Shown piece after piece: positions 7,056 through 14,913 of a stretch of DNA of 16,314 nucleotides. The notes below the pieces were generated by a model. The model was not told where the DNA came from. It did not search any database and saw only the letters and a list, made by a program, of their open reading frames with translations. The position numbers were made by a program, and so were the translations under genes. Source of the DNA: JAAYYM01 sp964483545 (GTDB lineage: Bacteria; Bacillota; Clostridia; Lachnospirales; Lachnospiraceae). Each line of letters starts with the position of its first letter. The first letter of the stretch is position 1. The stretch spans positions 1 to 16,314 of the forward strand of contig CAZACC010000047.1 of the NCBI GenBank assembly GCA_964483545.1, read 5' to 3'.

Positions 7056-7084
7056 ATTTTAGCAGAGAAGAGGTCACTTGTCAA
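7056..7084 (-). promoter_or_regulatory. Near-consensus sigma-70/sigma-A-type promoter of the hydrolase gene
   Basis: On the minus strand, a perfect TTGACA (7084-7079), a 17-bp spacer and TAAAAT (7061-7056). Start expected near 7049, giving a leader of about 67 nt. The -35 box lies only 3 bp past the stop codon of the transporter gene, so the hydrolase gene is its own unit, although read-through from upstream is not blocked by any visible terminator. Confidence 0.85.
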
Positions 7085-7087
7085 CTT

Positions 7088-8503
7088 CTATTCCATACTC
7101 GAATCAGCATTTAGCGGTTCTTTTCTGTCTTCTACAATATTTTGTAGCCACACTCCTTTTTTGACAAGAATAAACCCAATCATACATTTTATAATGTCAA
7201 TAAACTGACATATGAAATAAATCGGTAATATATTATAGTTTGTATAGCGAGTCAGACCATAAGCCAATGGTATACTGACCACCCACATAAATACACTATC
7301 AAACAGAAATGTTACGAACGTCTTCCCTCCTGACCGGATTGTGAAATAACTGGCATGCAAAAAACCCTGTATTGGCATGAGACATGCTGTTATAATGATA
7401 AACCATGTCGCAAGATACCTGACCTCGCTGTTTGTATTATAAATCCTAGGAAACAGTGGCGATAAAGCTACCATCGCCCCGCCCGTAACCAGACAGACAG
7501 CCGTGGAGAAAAAAATCATCTTATATGCTGTCTCCTTTGCCTCCCTCATCTTGCCTGCCCCTAGTAACTGTCCTACCACAATCGCAACAGAGTTACCTAA
7601 CGCAATAAAAGCAATGTTGAATATGTTGGAAATAGTCGAGGAAATATTGAGTCCCGCAACTACTGCTAACCCCCTAACAGAATAGCTCTGCATCAACATA
7701 GCTGTGCCCAGACCCCATAGTGTCTCATTCACCAGCAACGGGAGCCCCTTAAATGAGATTTTTTTTGCAAGATTGACCGACATTTTTAGGCTTCGCAGTG
7801 CACCCACAATAAAAGGATTCCTGTCTGTATGCCGGTGAGTCCATCGCATGACAATTGCGCACTCCACAAATCTCGAAATAACGGTTGCAATAGCTGCACC
7901 CGATGCCCCAAGTACGGGAGCTCCAAGCTTACCGAATATCAGGATATAGTTTAATACAAGATTCACAAATACTGCTACAATACCTGCTCGCATCGGTACC
8001 ATAGTCTCTCCTGTCTCTCTCAGGGTACTGGCATATGCCTGTACAACTGTAAAAGGAAACAATCCGATTAGCATAATCCAAAGATAGTTTTCTCCACTTT
8101 GCAGTGTAACGGCAATGTCCCCAGTCTCACCACCCTCATGCAGATACAAATTAATAAGCTCTTTTCCAAATAACACAAATATGACAATCGCAAGAAGAGT
8201 TGCAATTCCGCAAACCAGTATCTTGAATCGAAATGTATCTCTGACTCCTTTATGGTTTTTCTGCCCTGCGAACTGTGCCGTAAAAATACCTGCACCCGAA
8301 ACAGCTCCGAAAATACATAGATTGTATACAAAAATCAACTGATTCACAATCGCAACGCCAGACATCTGTTCTGTTCCGACCAATCCGACCATTACATTGT
8401 CGAGCAAACTGACAAAGTTCGTGATTCCATTTTGAATCATAATTGGCACTGCAACCGCAAGTACCATTTTATAAAATTTCTTATCTCCAATTAATTTCTT
8501 CAT
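7088..8503 (-). CDS. MATE-family multidrug/toxin efflux transporter
   Basis: A 471-residue integral membrane protein with about twelve hydrophobic segments in two similar halves, the usual MATE length and layout. The N-terminal region VPIMIQNGITNFVSLLDNVMVG is typical of MATE proteins of the NorM/YoeA kind, which export cationic drugs and metabolites in exchange for sodium ions or protons. The ATG at 8503 overlaps the TAA of proC by one base (TAATG) and lacks a good ribosome binding site, so translation probably depends on ribosomes ending proC. Its substrate cannot be inferred from sequence or from the proC link. No terminator was seen before the next promoter at 7056-7084. Confidence 0.9.
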   Translation of the reverse strand: MKKLIGDKKFYKMVLAVAVPIMIQNGITNFVSLLDNVMVGLVGTEQMSGVAIVNQLIFVYNLCIFGAVSGAGIFTAQFAGQKNHKGVRDTFRFKILVCGIATLLAIVIFVLFGKELINLYLHEGGETGDIAVTLQSGENYLWIMLIGLFPFTVVQAYASTLRETGETMVPMRAGIVAVFVNLVLNYILIFGKLGAPVLGASGAAIATVISRFVECAIVMRWTHRHTDRNPFIVGALRSLKMSVNLAKKISFKGLPLLVNETLWGLGTAMLMQSYSVRGLAVVAGLNISSTISNIFNIAFIALGNSVAIVVGQLLGAGKMREAKETAYKMIFFSTAVCLVTGGAMVALSPLFPRIYNTNSEVRYLATWFIIITACLMPIQGFLHASYFTIRSGGKTFVTFLFDSVFMWVVSIPLAYGLTRYTNYNILPIYFICQFIDIIKCMIGFILVKKGVWLQNIVEDRKEPLNADSSME

Positions 8504-9297
8504 TATAAACTTCTTGATTTATCAGCACATGCTTTCATGGCATCCATGACGCTTGCGCGAAATCCTTTCTCCTCTAATACCTTGACTGCTTCTATTGTTG
8601 TTCCTCCCGGTGAGCATACCATATCCTTGAGTTCTCCCGGATGCCTGCCAGTCTCCAGCACCATTTTAGCGCTGCCTAATACCGCCTGCGCAGCAAATTC
8701 ATACGCCAAATTGCGCGGCATACCTTCCAGTACTGCTTCATCTGCCATAGCCTCAATCAACATGAACACATAAGCGGGTGAACTGCCGCTTACCGCAACG
8801 ACGGCATCCATCATATGTTCTGACACAACATATGCCTTCCCAAAGCTATTTAGCAGCGTCAATACATACCTCATCTCTTCTTCACTGACAGCTTCACTCG
8901 GGCAGACTCCAGTGCAGCCCTCCCCAACCAGTGCTGGTGTATTCGGCATACATCTGATTAGCTTCAGTTTTTTTCCAAACTGCTCCTGCAGCCAATTAAT
9001 GGTCTTGCCTGGCGCAATCGTGATGATAATCTGATCCTCTCTGACTGCCTCTCTGATTCCCATTATCACATCCATATAAAACTGGGGTTTGACAGAAAGT
9101 ACAATTACATCTGCCTGTCTGACCACTGTGAGATTATCTGTAGATACATAGATTCCAAACTTTTCTTGAGCCTTTTGTACTGCTGACTCAAAGGCATCTG
9201 CTCCTGTTATATCCTCCAGTGTAACGATTTTCTTTTCAAGCATACCACCAATCATGGCACTTGCCATATTTCCCAAACCAATAAATCCAATCTTCAT
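8503..9297 (-). CDS. proC: Pyrroline-5-carboxylate reductase
   Basis: Final step of proline synthesis: NAD(P)H-dependent reduction of 1-pyrroline-5-carboxylate to L-proline in the cytoplasm. The 264-residue protein has the family length, an N-terminal Rossmann motif GFIGLGNM (4-11), SVKPQ, MPNTPALVGEG, and the C-terminal signature region with SGSSPAYVFMLIEAMADEA and SPGGTTIEAV, which forms the substrate site and dimer interface. The frame is open for 17 codons upstream, but ATG 9297 with GGAGG at 9 nt gives the conserved N-terminus MKIGFIG. It starts 19 nt after the methyltransferase gene and overlaps the MATE gene by one base, so the three form a likely operon. No other proline gene (proA, proB) is in the window. 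Confidence 0.95.
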   Translation of the reverse strand: MKIGFIGLGNMASAMIGGMLEKKIVTLEDITGADAFESAVQKAQEKFGIYVSTDNLTVVRQADVIVLSVKPQFYMDVIMGIREAVREDQIIITIAPGKTINWLQEQFGKKLKLIRCMPNTPALVGEGCTGVCPSEAVSEEEMRYVLTLLNSFGKAYVVSEHMMDAVVAVSGSSPAYVFMLIEAMADEAVLEGMPRNLAYEFAAQAVLGSAKMVLETGRHPGELKDMVCSPGGTTIEAVKVLEEKGFRASVMDAMKACADKSRSL

Positions 9298-9316
9298 CCT
9301 TCTATTCCTCCGTATT

Positions 9317-10096
9317 CTATTTGATACTACGCTGCCGCATGACCTCATACATCAGTATGCTTGCCGATACAGCTGCATTTAATGATTCAACCTGACCCTG
9401 CATTGGTATTTTAATACAGGTATCTGCATATTCCGTAATCGATTCACTGAGACCATTTCCCTCATTTCCAATCAAAAAAGCACTGCCGCCGCAATAATCC
9501 TCTTCATAATAAAACTGGTGCCCTGAAAGATGAGCTGCATAGATCCTAATATCCTGCTTCTTCATCTGTATAAGCGTATCTGGTAGGTTTTCTGTATAAG
9601 CAAACGGTACTCTGAAAATAGAACCCATTGTCGCTCTTATCACCTTTGGATTAAACACATCCGCCGTATTTCGATCCATAATAATACCAGTGACTCCCGC
9701 ACCTTCTCCTGTCCTGATGATTGTCCCCAGATTACCTGGATCCTGAATACCCTCAAGAACCATCAGCAACGGTCGTGGTTCGACCAGCATCGCTTTGATG
9801 TTACTATTATTTTGCCTAATCACGCAAAGGATTCCCTGTGGATTCATAGTATCAGATGCTTTTCTAAACACAGAATCCTCTACTATCTCATAAGATAGTT
9901 TTTCTATTTGGTCTAAATACTCGCCCTTGTCATAGTAACTCTCTGAAACAAACACTTGATGAATACTGTCAATCGGAGCCTCTAGAAACATTTTTGTTCC
10001 TTCTGCGACAAATACACCTTGTTCTCTTCTGGCTTTGCTGCTCGTATTTAATTGAACGATATTCTTGATTTTAGCATTTGTACTGCTTGTAATCAC
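9317..10096 (-). CDS. SpoU/TrmH-family RNA 2'-O-ribose methyltransferase
   Basis: The 259-residue protein has an N-terminal RNA-binding part (SpoU_sub_bind-like, about residues 18-95, with FVAEG) and a C-terminal SPOUT (knotted) methylase domain. All three SpoU motifs are seen: NLGTIIRTGEGAG with N and R, LIGNEGNGL, and IPMQGQVESLNAAVSASI. Such enzymes use SAM to methylate a ribose 2'-OH in rRNA or tRNA. RlmB (23S rRNA) or TsnR/YsgA-like proteins are the nearest guesses; the target base is not predictable. The start chosen is GTG 10096, 7 nt after GGAGG; the frame continues upstream across a hairpin but without a good start. It follows pfkA and precedes proC by 19 nt. No clear promoter was found, so it may rely on read-through from pfkA. 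Confidence 0.88.
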   Translation of the reverse strand: MITSSTNAKIKNIVQLNTSSKARREQGVFVAEGTKMFLEAPIDSIHQVFVSESYYDKGEYLDQIEKLSYEIVEDSVFRKASDTMNPQGILCVIRQNNSNIKAMLVEPRPLLMVLEGIQDPGNLGTIIRTGEGAGVTGIIMDRNTADVFNPKVIRATMGSIFRVPFAYTENLPDTLIQMKKQDIRIYAAHLSGHQFYYEEDYCGGSAFLIGNEGNGLSESITEYADTCIKIPMQGQVESLNAAVSASILMYEVMRQRSIK

Positions 10097-10103
10097 AGCA
10101 ATT

Positions 10104-10108
10104 CCTCC
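10104..10108 (-). promoter_or_regulatory. Ribosome binding site deciding the GTG start of the methyltransferase
   Basis: GGAGG on the minus strand, 7 nt before GTG 10096. No in-frame ATG with a comparable site exists between here and 10192. Confidence 0.7.
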
Positions 10109-10140
10109 ATTTCTCCTGATCAGCTTTCTTTTCAATTTTG

Positions 10141-10187
10141 ACAAAAAAGCAACAAACAGGTGCACATGAACTTTATGCGCACCTGTT
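10141..10187 (-). terminator. Hairpin with T-run after pfkA (terminator or attenuator)
   Basis: A 9-bp stem (10155-10163 with 10179-10187) continues past one A-C mismatch with 3 more pairs (10165-10167 with 10175-10177) and has a 7-nt loop. On the minus strand a T-rich stretch follows, with T6 at 10142-10147 about 7 nt beyond the stem. It lies 25 nt after the pfkA stop. The distance of the T-run makes termination probably incomplete. Confidence 0.6.
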
Positions 10188-10212
10188 ATCATGATTCTAC
10201 ATCAGATTGTAT

Positions 10213-11187
10213 TTAAATTGATAAAAGCCTGCTGACTTCATACTGATACTCTGGAATGTTCTTCTGCATTGCCAAGGCCTCATCAATGTCAAAATCCTTA
10301 TAGGTACCATCCTTCAAGCCTACAACTCGGTTTGATTTGCCCTGACATAACAGATCTGCTGCGTATGCACCCATCATGGAAGCATGAAATCTATCCGTAC
10401 AAGTAGGTGAACCACCTCGCTGCATATAACCGAGAATGGTAGCTCTCGTCTCTACCCCAGTGGCCGCTTCGATTCTGCGCGCCATGGAGGTAGAGTGTCC
10501 GATACCCTCTGCATTAATGATAATATGGTGTGTCTTTCCTTTTTTTCTGTTGTTAATGATATTATTGATAATATCCTGTTCATTAAATTCATACTTCTCT
10601 GGAAGCAGAATGTCCTCTGCACCATTCGCTACACCGCACCAAAGTGCAATATATCCAGCATTTCTGCCCATAACTTCGATAATACTGCAGCGCTCATGAG
10701 AAGATGAAGTATCTCTGACTTTATCAATAGCCTGCATAGCTGTATTGACTGCCGTATCAAAACCTATCGTATAGTCTGTACACGCAATATCGAGATCTAT
10801 TGTACCTGGAAGACCGATGGTGTTGATGCCATTGGCTGAAAGTGCCTGTGCACCTTTGTAGGAGCCATCTCCTCCGATGACTACCAGACCCTCAATTCCA
10901 AATTTTTTACATACCTCGGCGCCCTTCTTCTGACCCTCTAATGTCTTAAATTCCTCGCATCTGGCAGTACGCAGGATTGTACCTCCACGCTGTATCGTGT
11001 CAGATACATCTCTTGGTGACATATCAAATATTTCCTCATTCAGGAGTCCCTGATAGCCCTTCATGATTCCTTTTACTTTTTTGCCATTCGCGATTGACTT
11101 TCTAACCACTGCTCTGATGGCAGCATTCATGCCGGGAGCATCCCCGCCGCTTGTCAGAACACCAATTGTGTTCACCTCTTTTGCCAT
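10213..11187 (-). CDS. pfkA: ATP-dependent 6-phosphofructokinase
   Basis: It phosphorylates fructose 6-phosphate to fructose 1,6-bisphosphate with ATP, the committing step of glycolysis. The 324-residue protein has the length of bacterial PfkA. Visible motifs are TSGGDAPGMNA (12-22), the ATP-binding GGDGS (105-109), catalytic Asp131 in PGTID (127-131), DTSSSHER, EVMGRNAGYIA and GYMQRGGSPT. Gly in GGDGS and in PGTID points to ATP rather than pyrophosphate as the donor, since pyrophosphate enzymes usually have Asp and Lys there. The residue after Asp131 is Leu (TIDLD) where E. coli has Asn (TIDND). A strong AGGAGG lies 7 nt before the ATG. It has its own promoter 8 bp after the dnaE stop, and a hairpin follows. 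Pyruvate kinase, a frequent neighbour, is not here. Confidence 0.96.
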   Translation of the reverse strand: MAKEVNTIGVLTSGGDAPGMNAAIRAVVRKSIANGKKVKGIMKGYQGLLNEEIFDMSPRDVSDTIQRGGTILRTARCEEFKTLEGQKKGAEVCKKFGIEGLVVIGGDGSYKGAQALSANGINTIGLPGTIDLDIACTDYTIGFDTAVNTAMQAIDKVRDTSSSHERCSIIEVMGRNAGYIALWCGVANGAEDILLPEKYEFNEQDIINNIINNRKKGKTHHIIINAEGIGHSTSMARRIEAATGVETRATILGYMQRGGSPTCTDRFHASMMGAYAADLLCQGKSNRVVGLKDGTYKDFDIDEALAMQKNIPEYQYEVSRLLSI

Positions 11188-11219
11188 ATCACGACCTCCT
11201 AAAAAAATACTTACGAACT

Positions 11220-11248
11220 ATTCTACCCTGTTTTATGCTCCTTGTAAA
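11220..11248 (-). promoter_or_regulatory. Sigma-70/sigma-A-type promoter for pfkA
   Basis: On the minus strand, TTTACA (11248-11243), a 17-bp spacer and TAGAAT (11225-11220). It fits between the dnaE stop and pfkA and predicts a short leader of about 26 nt. No terminator is visible between dnaE and this promoter, so pfkA may also receive dnaE read-through. Confidence 0.78.
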
Positions 11249-11255
11249 GCGTACC

Positions 11256-14200
11256 TTACACAACTTTGACATTTTCTGCTCCATATAGCCCCGACAATCT
11301 GTCTACAAGTTCCGAATTGGCACATACACTTTTGCTCCTGGGTAGGCTCTTAATTTCCTTCGTAGACTCAATATAGATTACCACTGTATCATTCCCATCT
11401 GAACCATCCATGGTCAGCATCAGATCAGCCTCTTTTCGCAGGTAATCCTCTTTTGTTGCAAACTTGATCCATAGCTTTCGCGGAATGCTCTCAAATGGTG
11501 TAATCTTCTCACAGATTAACTTGGCATCCTTATCCTCTTCTGCCGAAACACGCCCATACACAAAGACTTTGCTGTTCTCTATCAGCCATCTGGAATTTTT
11601 CTCATAATCATTGGGCCATACAATGACTTCCGCCTTTCCTGTAAGATCTTCCACCATAAGAAAAGCCATGTTCTTTCCGGATTTTGTATACTTGACGGTT
11701 TTCTCTTCTATAATACCTCCGATTGTGACCTTGTCATTGTCCTTGGCTTTTGCAACTCCAGTTTCTTCATCAATCGTAAAATCAGCAGCATAGGCGGTGA
11801 TACGCTTCTTCCACATTGCTTCATCTTCTTCCAGTGGATGACCGCTGACATAGATACCGATCACTTCTTTTTCAAAGCCAAGTATCGCTTCTTTATTATA
11901 CTCACCAATATCCGGCATTTTTATTTCAAATTCGCTTTTGTCCTCTTCACTGGCTATATCAAACAAAGAAATCTGTCCGGCTATATTATTTTTTCGATTT
12001 CGAACCAAACCATCCATAATGGGCACATAGACCGCCATTAACTGCTTTCGTGTACCAGGCAGAGAGTCAAATGCCCCTGCTTTGATCAGATTTTCTATGA
12101 CGCGTTTGTTGATATCCTGATCTGCCAGTCTCGTGATAAAGTCCTTAATCGTCGTAAAAGATCCACGTTCCTGACGTTCTGCAACGATCTCATTGATGAC
12201 TGGTCTGCCGATTCCTTTGATTGCAGACAGGCTGTAGCGAATTCCTCGACTTCCTTCATCGCTTTCTGCTTCGGCAACTGTAAAGCCAACTCCACCCTGA
12301 TTGATATCAGGAGGCAGGATCGGAATACCCATGGTACGGCATGTGTAAAAGTATTCATACAGCTTATGTGGCGCATCAATGACCGATGTCATCAATGCTG
12401 CCATATACTCTAACGGATAGTAATATTTCAGATATGCTGTTTGATAAGACACGACCGCATAGGCAGCTGCATGGGATTTATTAAATGCATATTTTGCAAA
12501 ATCCATCATATCTTCATATATTTTACCTGCTGTCTTCTCATCAATTCCACGTGCTTTGCAGCCTGGAACACCCTCTTCCAGATTGCCATAGATAAAATTA
12601 TTACGTTCTTTTTCCATGACAGACTGCTTTTTCTTAGACATGGCACGGCGTACGAGATCACTTCTTCCGAGTGTATAGCCTCCCAGTTCACGCACGATCT
12701 GCATAACCTGTTCCTGATAAACGATACAGCCATAGGTCGGTGCCAAAATCGGTTCCAGCTCAGGACAATCATAATGAATGGACTGAGATGAATTCTTGCC
12801 TCTGATATACTGTGGGATAAAGTCCATTGGTCCGGGGCGGTAAAGAGAAATACCTGCTATGACATCCTCTAGATTCTGTGGCTTCAGTTCCTTCATAAAG
12901 TTCTTCATACCAGCACTTTCCAACTGAAATACACCATCTGTACGACCTGTGCCGATGGAATCCAATACTGCTTTATCATTATAATCAACTTGATCTATAT
13001 CAATTACCTGACCACTGCTGCGCTCTGCGAGCTGTACGGCATTCTGGATAACCGTCAGAGTTCGAAGCCCCAGAAAATCCATTTTCAGCAGTCCAAGTTC
13101 CTCCAACGTTGTCATCGTAAACTGCGTAGTAATTGAACCGTCTGAACCTCGAGATAATGGCACAAACTCATCCGCTTCCTTCTGACAGATCACGACACCC
13201 GCTGCATGCATGGATGTATGACGTGGCAAGCCCTCCAGTCGCTTGCACATGTTGATTAGATTATGAACCTGTTCATCCTCATGATAGAGCTTCTTAAAAT
13301 CATTGTTCAGTTCAAGTGCACGATCAATGGTGATATTCAGCTCATTCGGTACCATCTTTGCCAGAGAATCTACATAAGAATAAGGCAGATCCATAACACG
13401 TCCGACATCACGGATCACACCTTTGGCGGCCAATGTACCAAAAGTAACAATCTGCACAACCTTGTCTTTTCCATATTTTTCAACAACATAATCTATAACC
13501 TCTTGCCTTCTTTCGAAGCAGAAGTCAATATCAATATCTGGCATAGATACACGTTCAGGATTTAAAAATCGCTCAAACAGTAAGCTATACTTGATCGGAT
13601 CGATATTTGTAATCTCCAGACAATATGACACGATAGAGCCCGCTGCAGATCCTCTGCCAGGTCCAACTGCGATTCCATGACTCTTAGCGTAATGAATAAA
13701 GTCCCATGTAATCAGGAAATAGTCCACAAATCCCATGCTGTGAATGGTATCTAGTTCATATTCTAAACGTTTCTTTAAATCATCCCCGTATCCCGGATAC
13801 CTCTTCTCCAGACCATCAAAGCAAAGCTTGGTCAGGTAGGACCACGCATCATACCCCTCTGGAACATCGTATCTCGGTAGTTTTGTGACACCAAATTCTA
13901 TCTCAACATTGCAGCGTTCTGCAATCTTTCCTGTGTTTTCAATTGCTTCCCTTGCATATGGAAACAGAGTCTGCATCTCTTCGGGTGATTTCACATAGAA
14001 CTGTCCACCTTCATAGCGCATGCGATCCTCATCCTGCAGCTTTTTGCCTGTCTGTATACAAAGAAGAATATCGTGAGAAGGTACATCCTCTGCATAAGTA
14101 TAATGAATGTCATTCGTTGCTACAAGTGGTATATCCAGTTCCTGACTCATACGAAGTAATGCCTGATTTACCGTTTTCTGTTCTGGGATTCCATGATCCT

Positions 14201-14726
14201 GCAGCTCTAGAAAATAATTGCCTTTTCCAAAGCAGGTCTCATATTTGAGGGCACACTTCTTTGCTTCCTCATACAGACCCTTTTCTATATAACGTGGAAC
14301 CTCTCCTGCCAAACAGGCAGACAATGCAATGATGCCCTCATGATATGTATTTAAAACCTCCATATCTATACGAGGCCGGTAGTAGTAGCCCTCTGTAAAG
14401 CCCTTGCTGACGATCTTCATTAGGTTTTGATAGCCTGTATTGTTTTCAGCAAGCAGAACAAGATGATGATAACGCTCCTCACCACCTGTAATCTCTTTAT
14501 CATATCTGGAATTAGGTGCAACATAGACCTCACAACCTATGATTGGCTTGATCCCTTCTGCTCTTGCAGCACGATAGAACTCAATCACACCATACATCAC
14601 ACCATGGTCGGTGATTGCTGCTGCTTCCATACCCAGTTTTTTCACCTGCTGTACATATTCTTTTATTTTATTAGAACCATCCAGCAAACTGTATTCTGTA
14701 TGTGTATGCAAATGCACAAATCCCAT
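11256..14726 (-). CDS. dnaE: DNA polymerase III subunit alpha (DnaE)
   Basis: The 1156-residue protein is a complete C-family polymerase. It opens with a PHP domain (about 1-270; HLHTHTEYSLLDG at 5-17, ITDHGVMYG). Next is the polymerase core with GPGRGSAAGS (355-364) and the metal-binding aspartates in PDIDIDF (Asp397, Asp399, Asp401), followed by the region with LLKMDFLGLRTL. A helix-hairpin-helix region lies around 830-900, and an OB-fold near 1000-1080 (VTIGGIIEEKTVKYTKSG). It extends DNA strands at the replication fork; in Firmicutes it usually works beside PolC, mainly on lagging-strand primers. PolC was not seen in this window. No 3'-5' exonuclease domain is inserted, which separates it from PolC. 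ATG 14726 has AAGGAG 9 nt upstream. It has its own promoter and lies downstream of the metK terminator. Confidence 0.96.
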   Translation of the reverse strand: MGFVHLHTHTEYSLLDGSNKIKEYVQQVKKLGMEAAAITDHGVMYGVIEFYRAARAEGIKPIIGCEVYVAPNSRYDKEITGGEERYHHLVLLAENNTGYQNLMKIVSKGFTEGYYYRPRIDMEVLNTYHEGIIALSACLAGEVPRYIEKGLYEEAKKCALKYETCFGKGNYFLELQDHGIPEQKTVNQALLRMSQELDIPLVATNDIHYTYAEDVPSHDILLCIQTGKKLQDEDRMRYEGGQFYVKSPEEMQTLFPYAREAIENTGKIAERCNVEIEFGVTKLPRYDVPEGYDAWSYLTKLCFDGLEKRYPGYGDDLKKRLEYELDTIHSMGFVDYFLITWDFIHYAKSHGIAVGPGRGSAAGSIVSYCLEITNIDPIKYSLLFERFLNPERVSMPDIDIDFCFERRQEVIDYVVEKYGKDKVVQIVTFGTLAAKGVIRDVGRVMDLPYSYVDSLAKMVPNELNITIDRALELNNDFKKLYHEDEQVHNLINMCKRLEGLPRHTSMHAAGVVICQKEADEFVPLSRGSDGSITTQFTMTTLEELGLLKMDFLGLRTLTVIQNAVQLAERSSGQVIDIDQVDYNDKAVLDSIGTGRTDGVFQLESAGMKNFMKELKPQNLEDVIAGISLYRPGPMDFIPQYIRGKNSSQSIHYDCPELEPILAPTYGCIVYQEQVMQIVRELGGYTLGRSDLVRRAMSKKKQSVMEKERNNFIYGNLEEGVPGCKARGIDEKTAGKIYEDMMDFAKYAFNKSHAAAYAVVSYQTAYLKYYYPLEYMAALMTSVIDAPHKLYEYFYTCRTMGIPILPPDINQGGVGFTVAEAESDEGSRGIRYSLSAIKGIGRPVINEIVAERQERGSFTTIKDFITRLADQDINKRVIENLIKAGAFDSLPGTRKQLMAVYVPIMDGLVRNRKNNIAGQISLFDIASEEDKSEFEIKMPDIGEYNKEAILGFEKEVIGIYVSGHPLEEDEAMWKKRITAYAADFTIDEETGVAKAKDNDKVTIGGIIEEKTVKYTKSGKNMAFLMVEDLTGKAEVIVWPNDYEKNSRWLIENSKVFVYGRVSAEEDKDAKLICEKITPFESIPRKLWIKFATKEDYLRKEADLMLTMDGSDGNDTVVIYIESTKEIKSLPRSKSVCANSELVDRLSGLYGAENVKVV

Positions 14727-14772
14727 CGTGTCTTGCTCCTTCTTGCCCTGATTTCCAAATCGCTATTTACAT

Positions 14773-14801
14773 AGTATAGCACAAACGTTTGGGTTTATAA
14801 A
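14773..14801 (-). promoter_or_regulatory. Extended -10 promoter for dnaE
   Basis: On the minus strand, TTTATA (14801-14796), a 17-bp spacer and TATACT (14778-14773) preceded by TGC, an extended -10 form. Start expected near 14766, about 40 nt before dnaE. A perfect 10-bp palindrome CAAACGTTTG (14782-14791) lies inside the spacer and could be an operator. Confidence 0.72.
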
Positions 14802-14815
14802 TAAGAGATGATAAT

Positions 14816-14839
14816 TTGTTTGTAAACTTGTTTGTAAAT
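14816..14839. repeat. Tandem 12-bp direct repeat upstream of the dnaE promoter
   Basis: Two head-to-tail copies of TTGTTTGTAAA plus one base (C, then T), identical in 11 of 12 positions. They lie between the metK terminator and the dnaE -35 box, ending 15 bp from it. The position would suit an activator site for dnaE; no known binding protein is recognised. Confidence 0.6.
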
Positions 14840-14840
14840 G

Positions 14841-14887
14841 AAAAACACCCAGCCAGATTTCTCTATTTATAGGAAATCTGACTGGGT
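14841..14887 (-). terminator. Intrinsic terminator of metK
   Basis: A 15-bp stem (14847-14861 with 14873-14887) with one mismatch, whose 11-nt loop may fold further, is followed on the minus strand by GTTTTTCATTT. It begins 27 nt after the metK stop and separates metK from dnaE. Confidence 0.9.
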
Positions 14888-14913
14888 AATTCTACTGTAT
14901 CCTATTTCAGTTC

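Noticed and set aside
6672..7208. A 178-codon plus-strand frame across the hydrolase signal peptide and promoter and the end of the MATE gene
   Set aside because: It would cover two minus-strand genes and a near-consensus promoter and resembles no known protein.
10095..10112. Five-codon micro-ORF (ATG GAG GAA TTG CTG TGA) overlapping the GTG start of the methyltransferase
   Set aside because: Its AGGAG lies only 2 nt from the ATG, too close for efficient start; the overlap is probably a by-product of the ribosome binding site sequence.
10213..11187. Pyrophosphate-dependent phosphofructokinase
   Set aside because: Both diagnostic positions are Gly (GGDGS and PGTID), which points to the ATP enzyme.
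14782..14795. CcpA (cre) or LexA site in the dnaE promoter
   Set aside because: Only the central part of a cre site agrees and the LexA half-sites GAAC/GTTC are absent.
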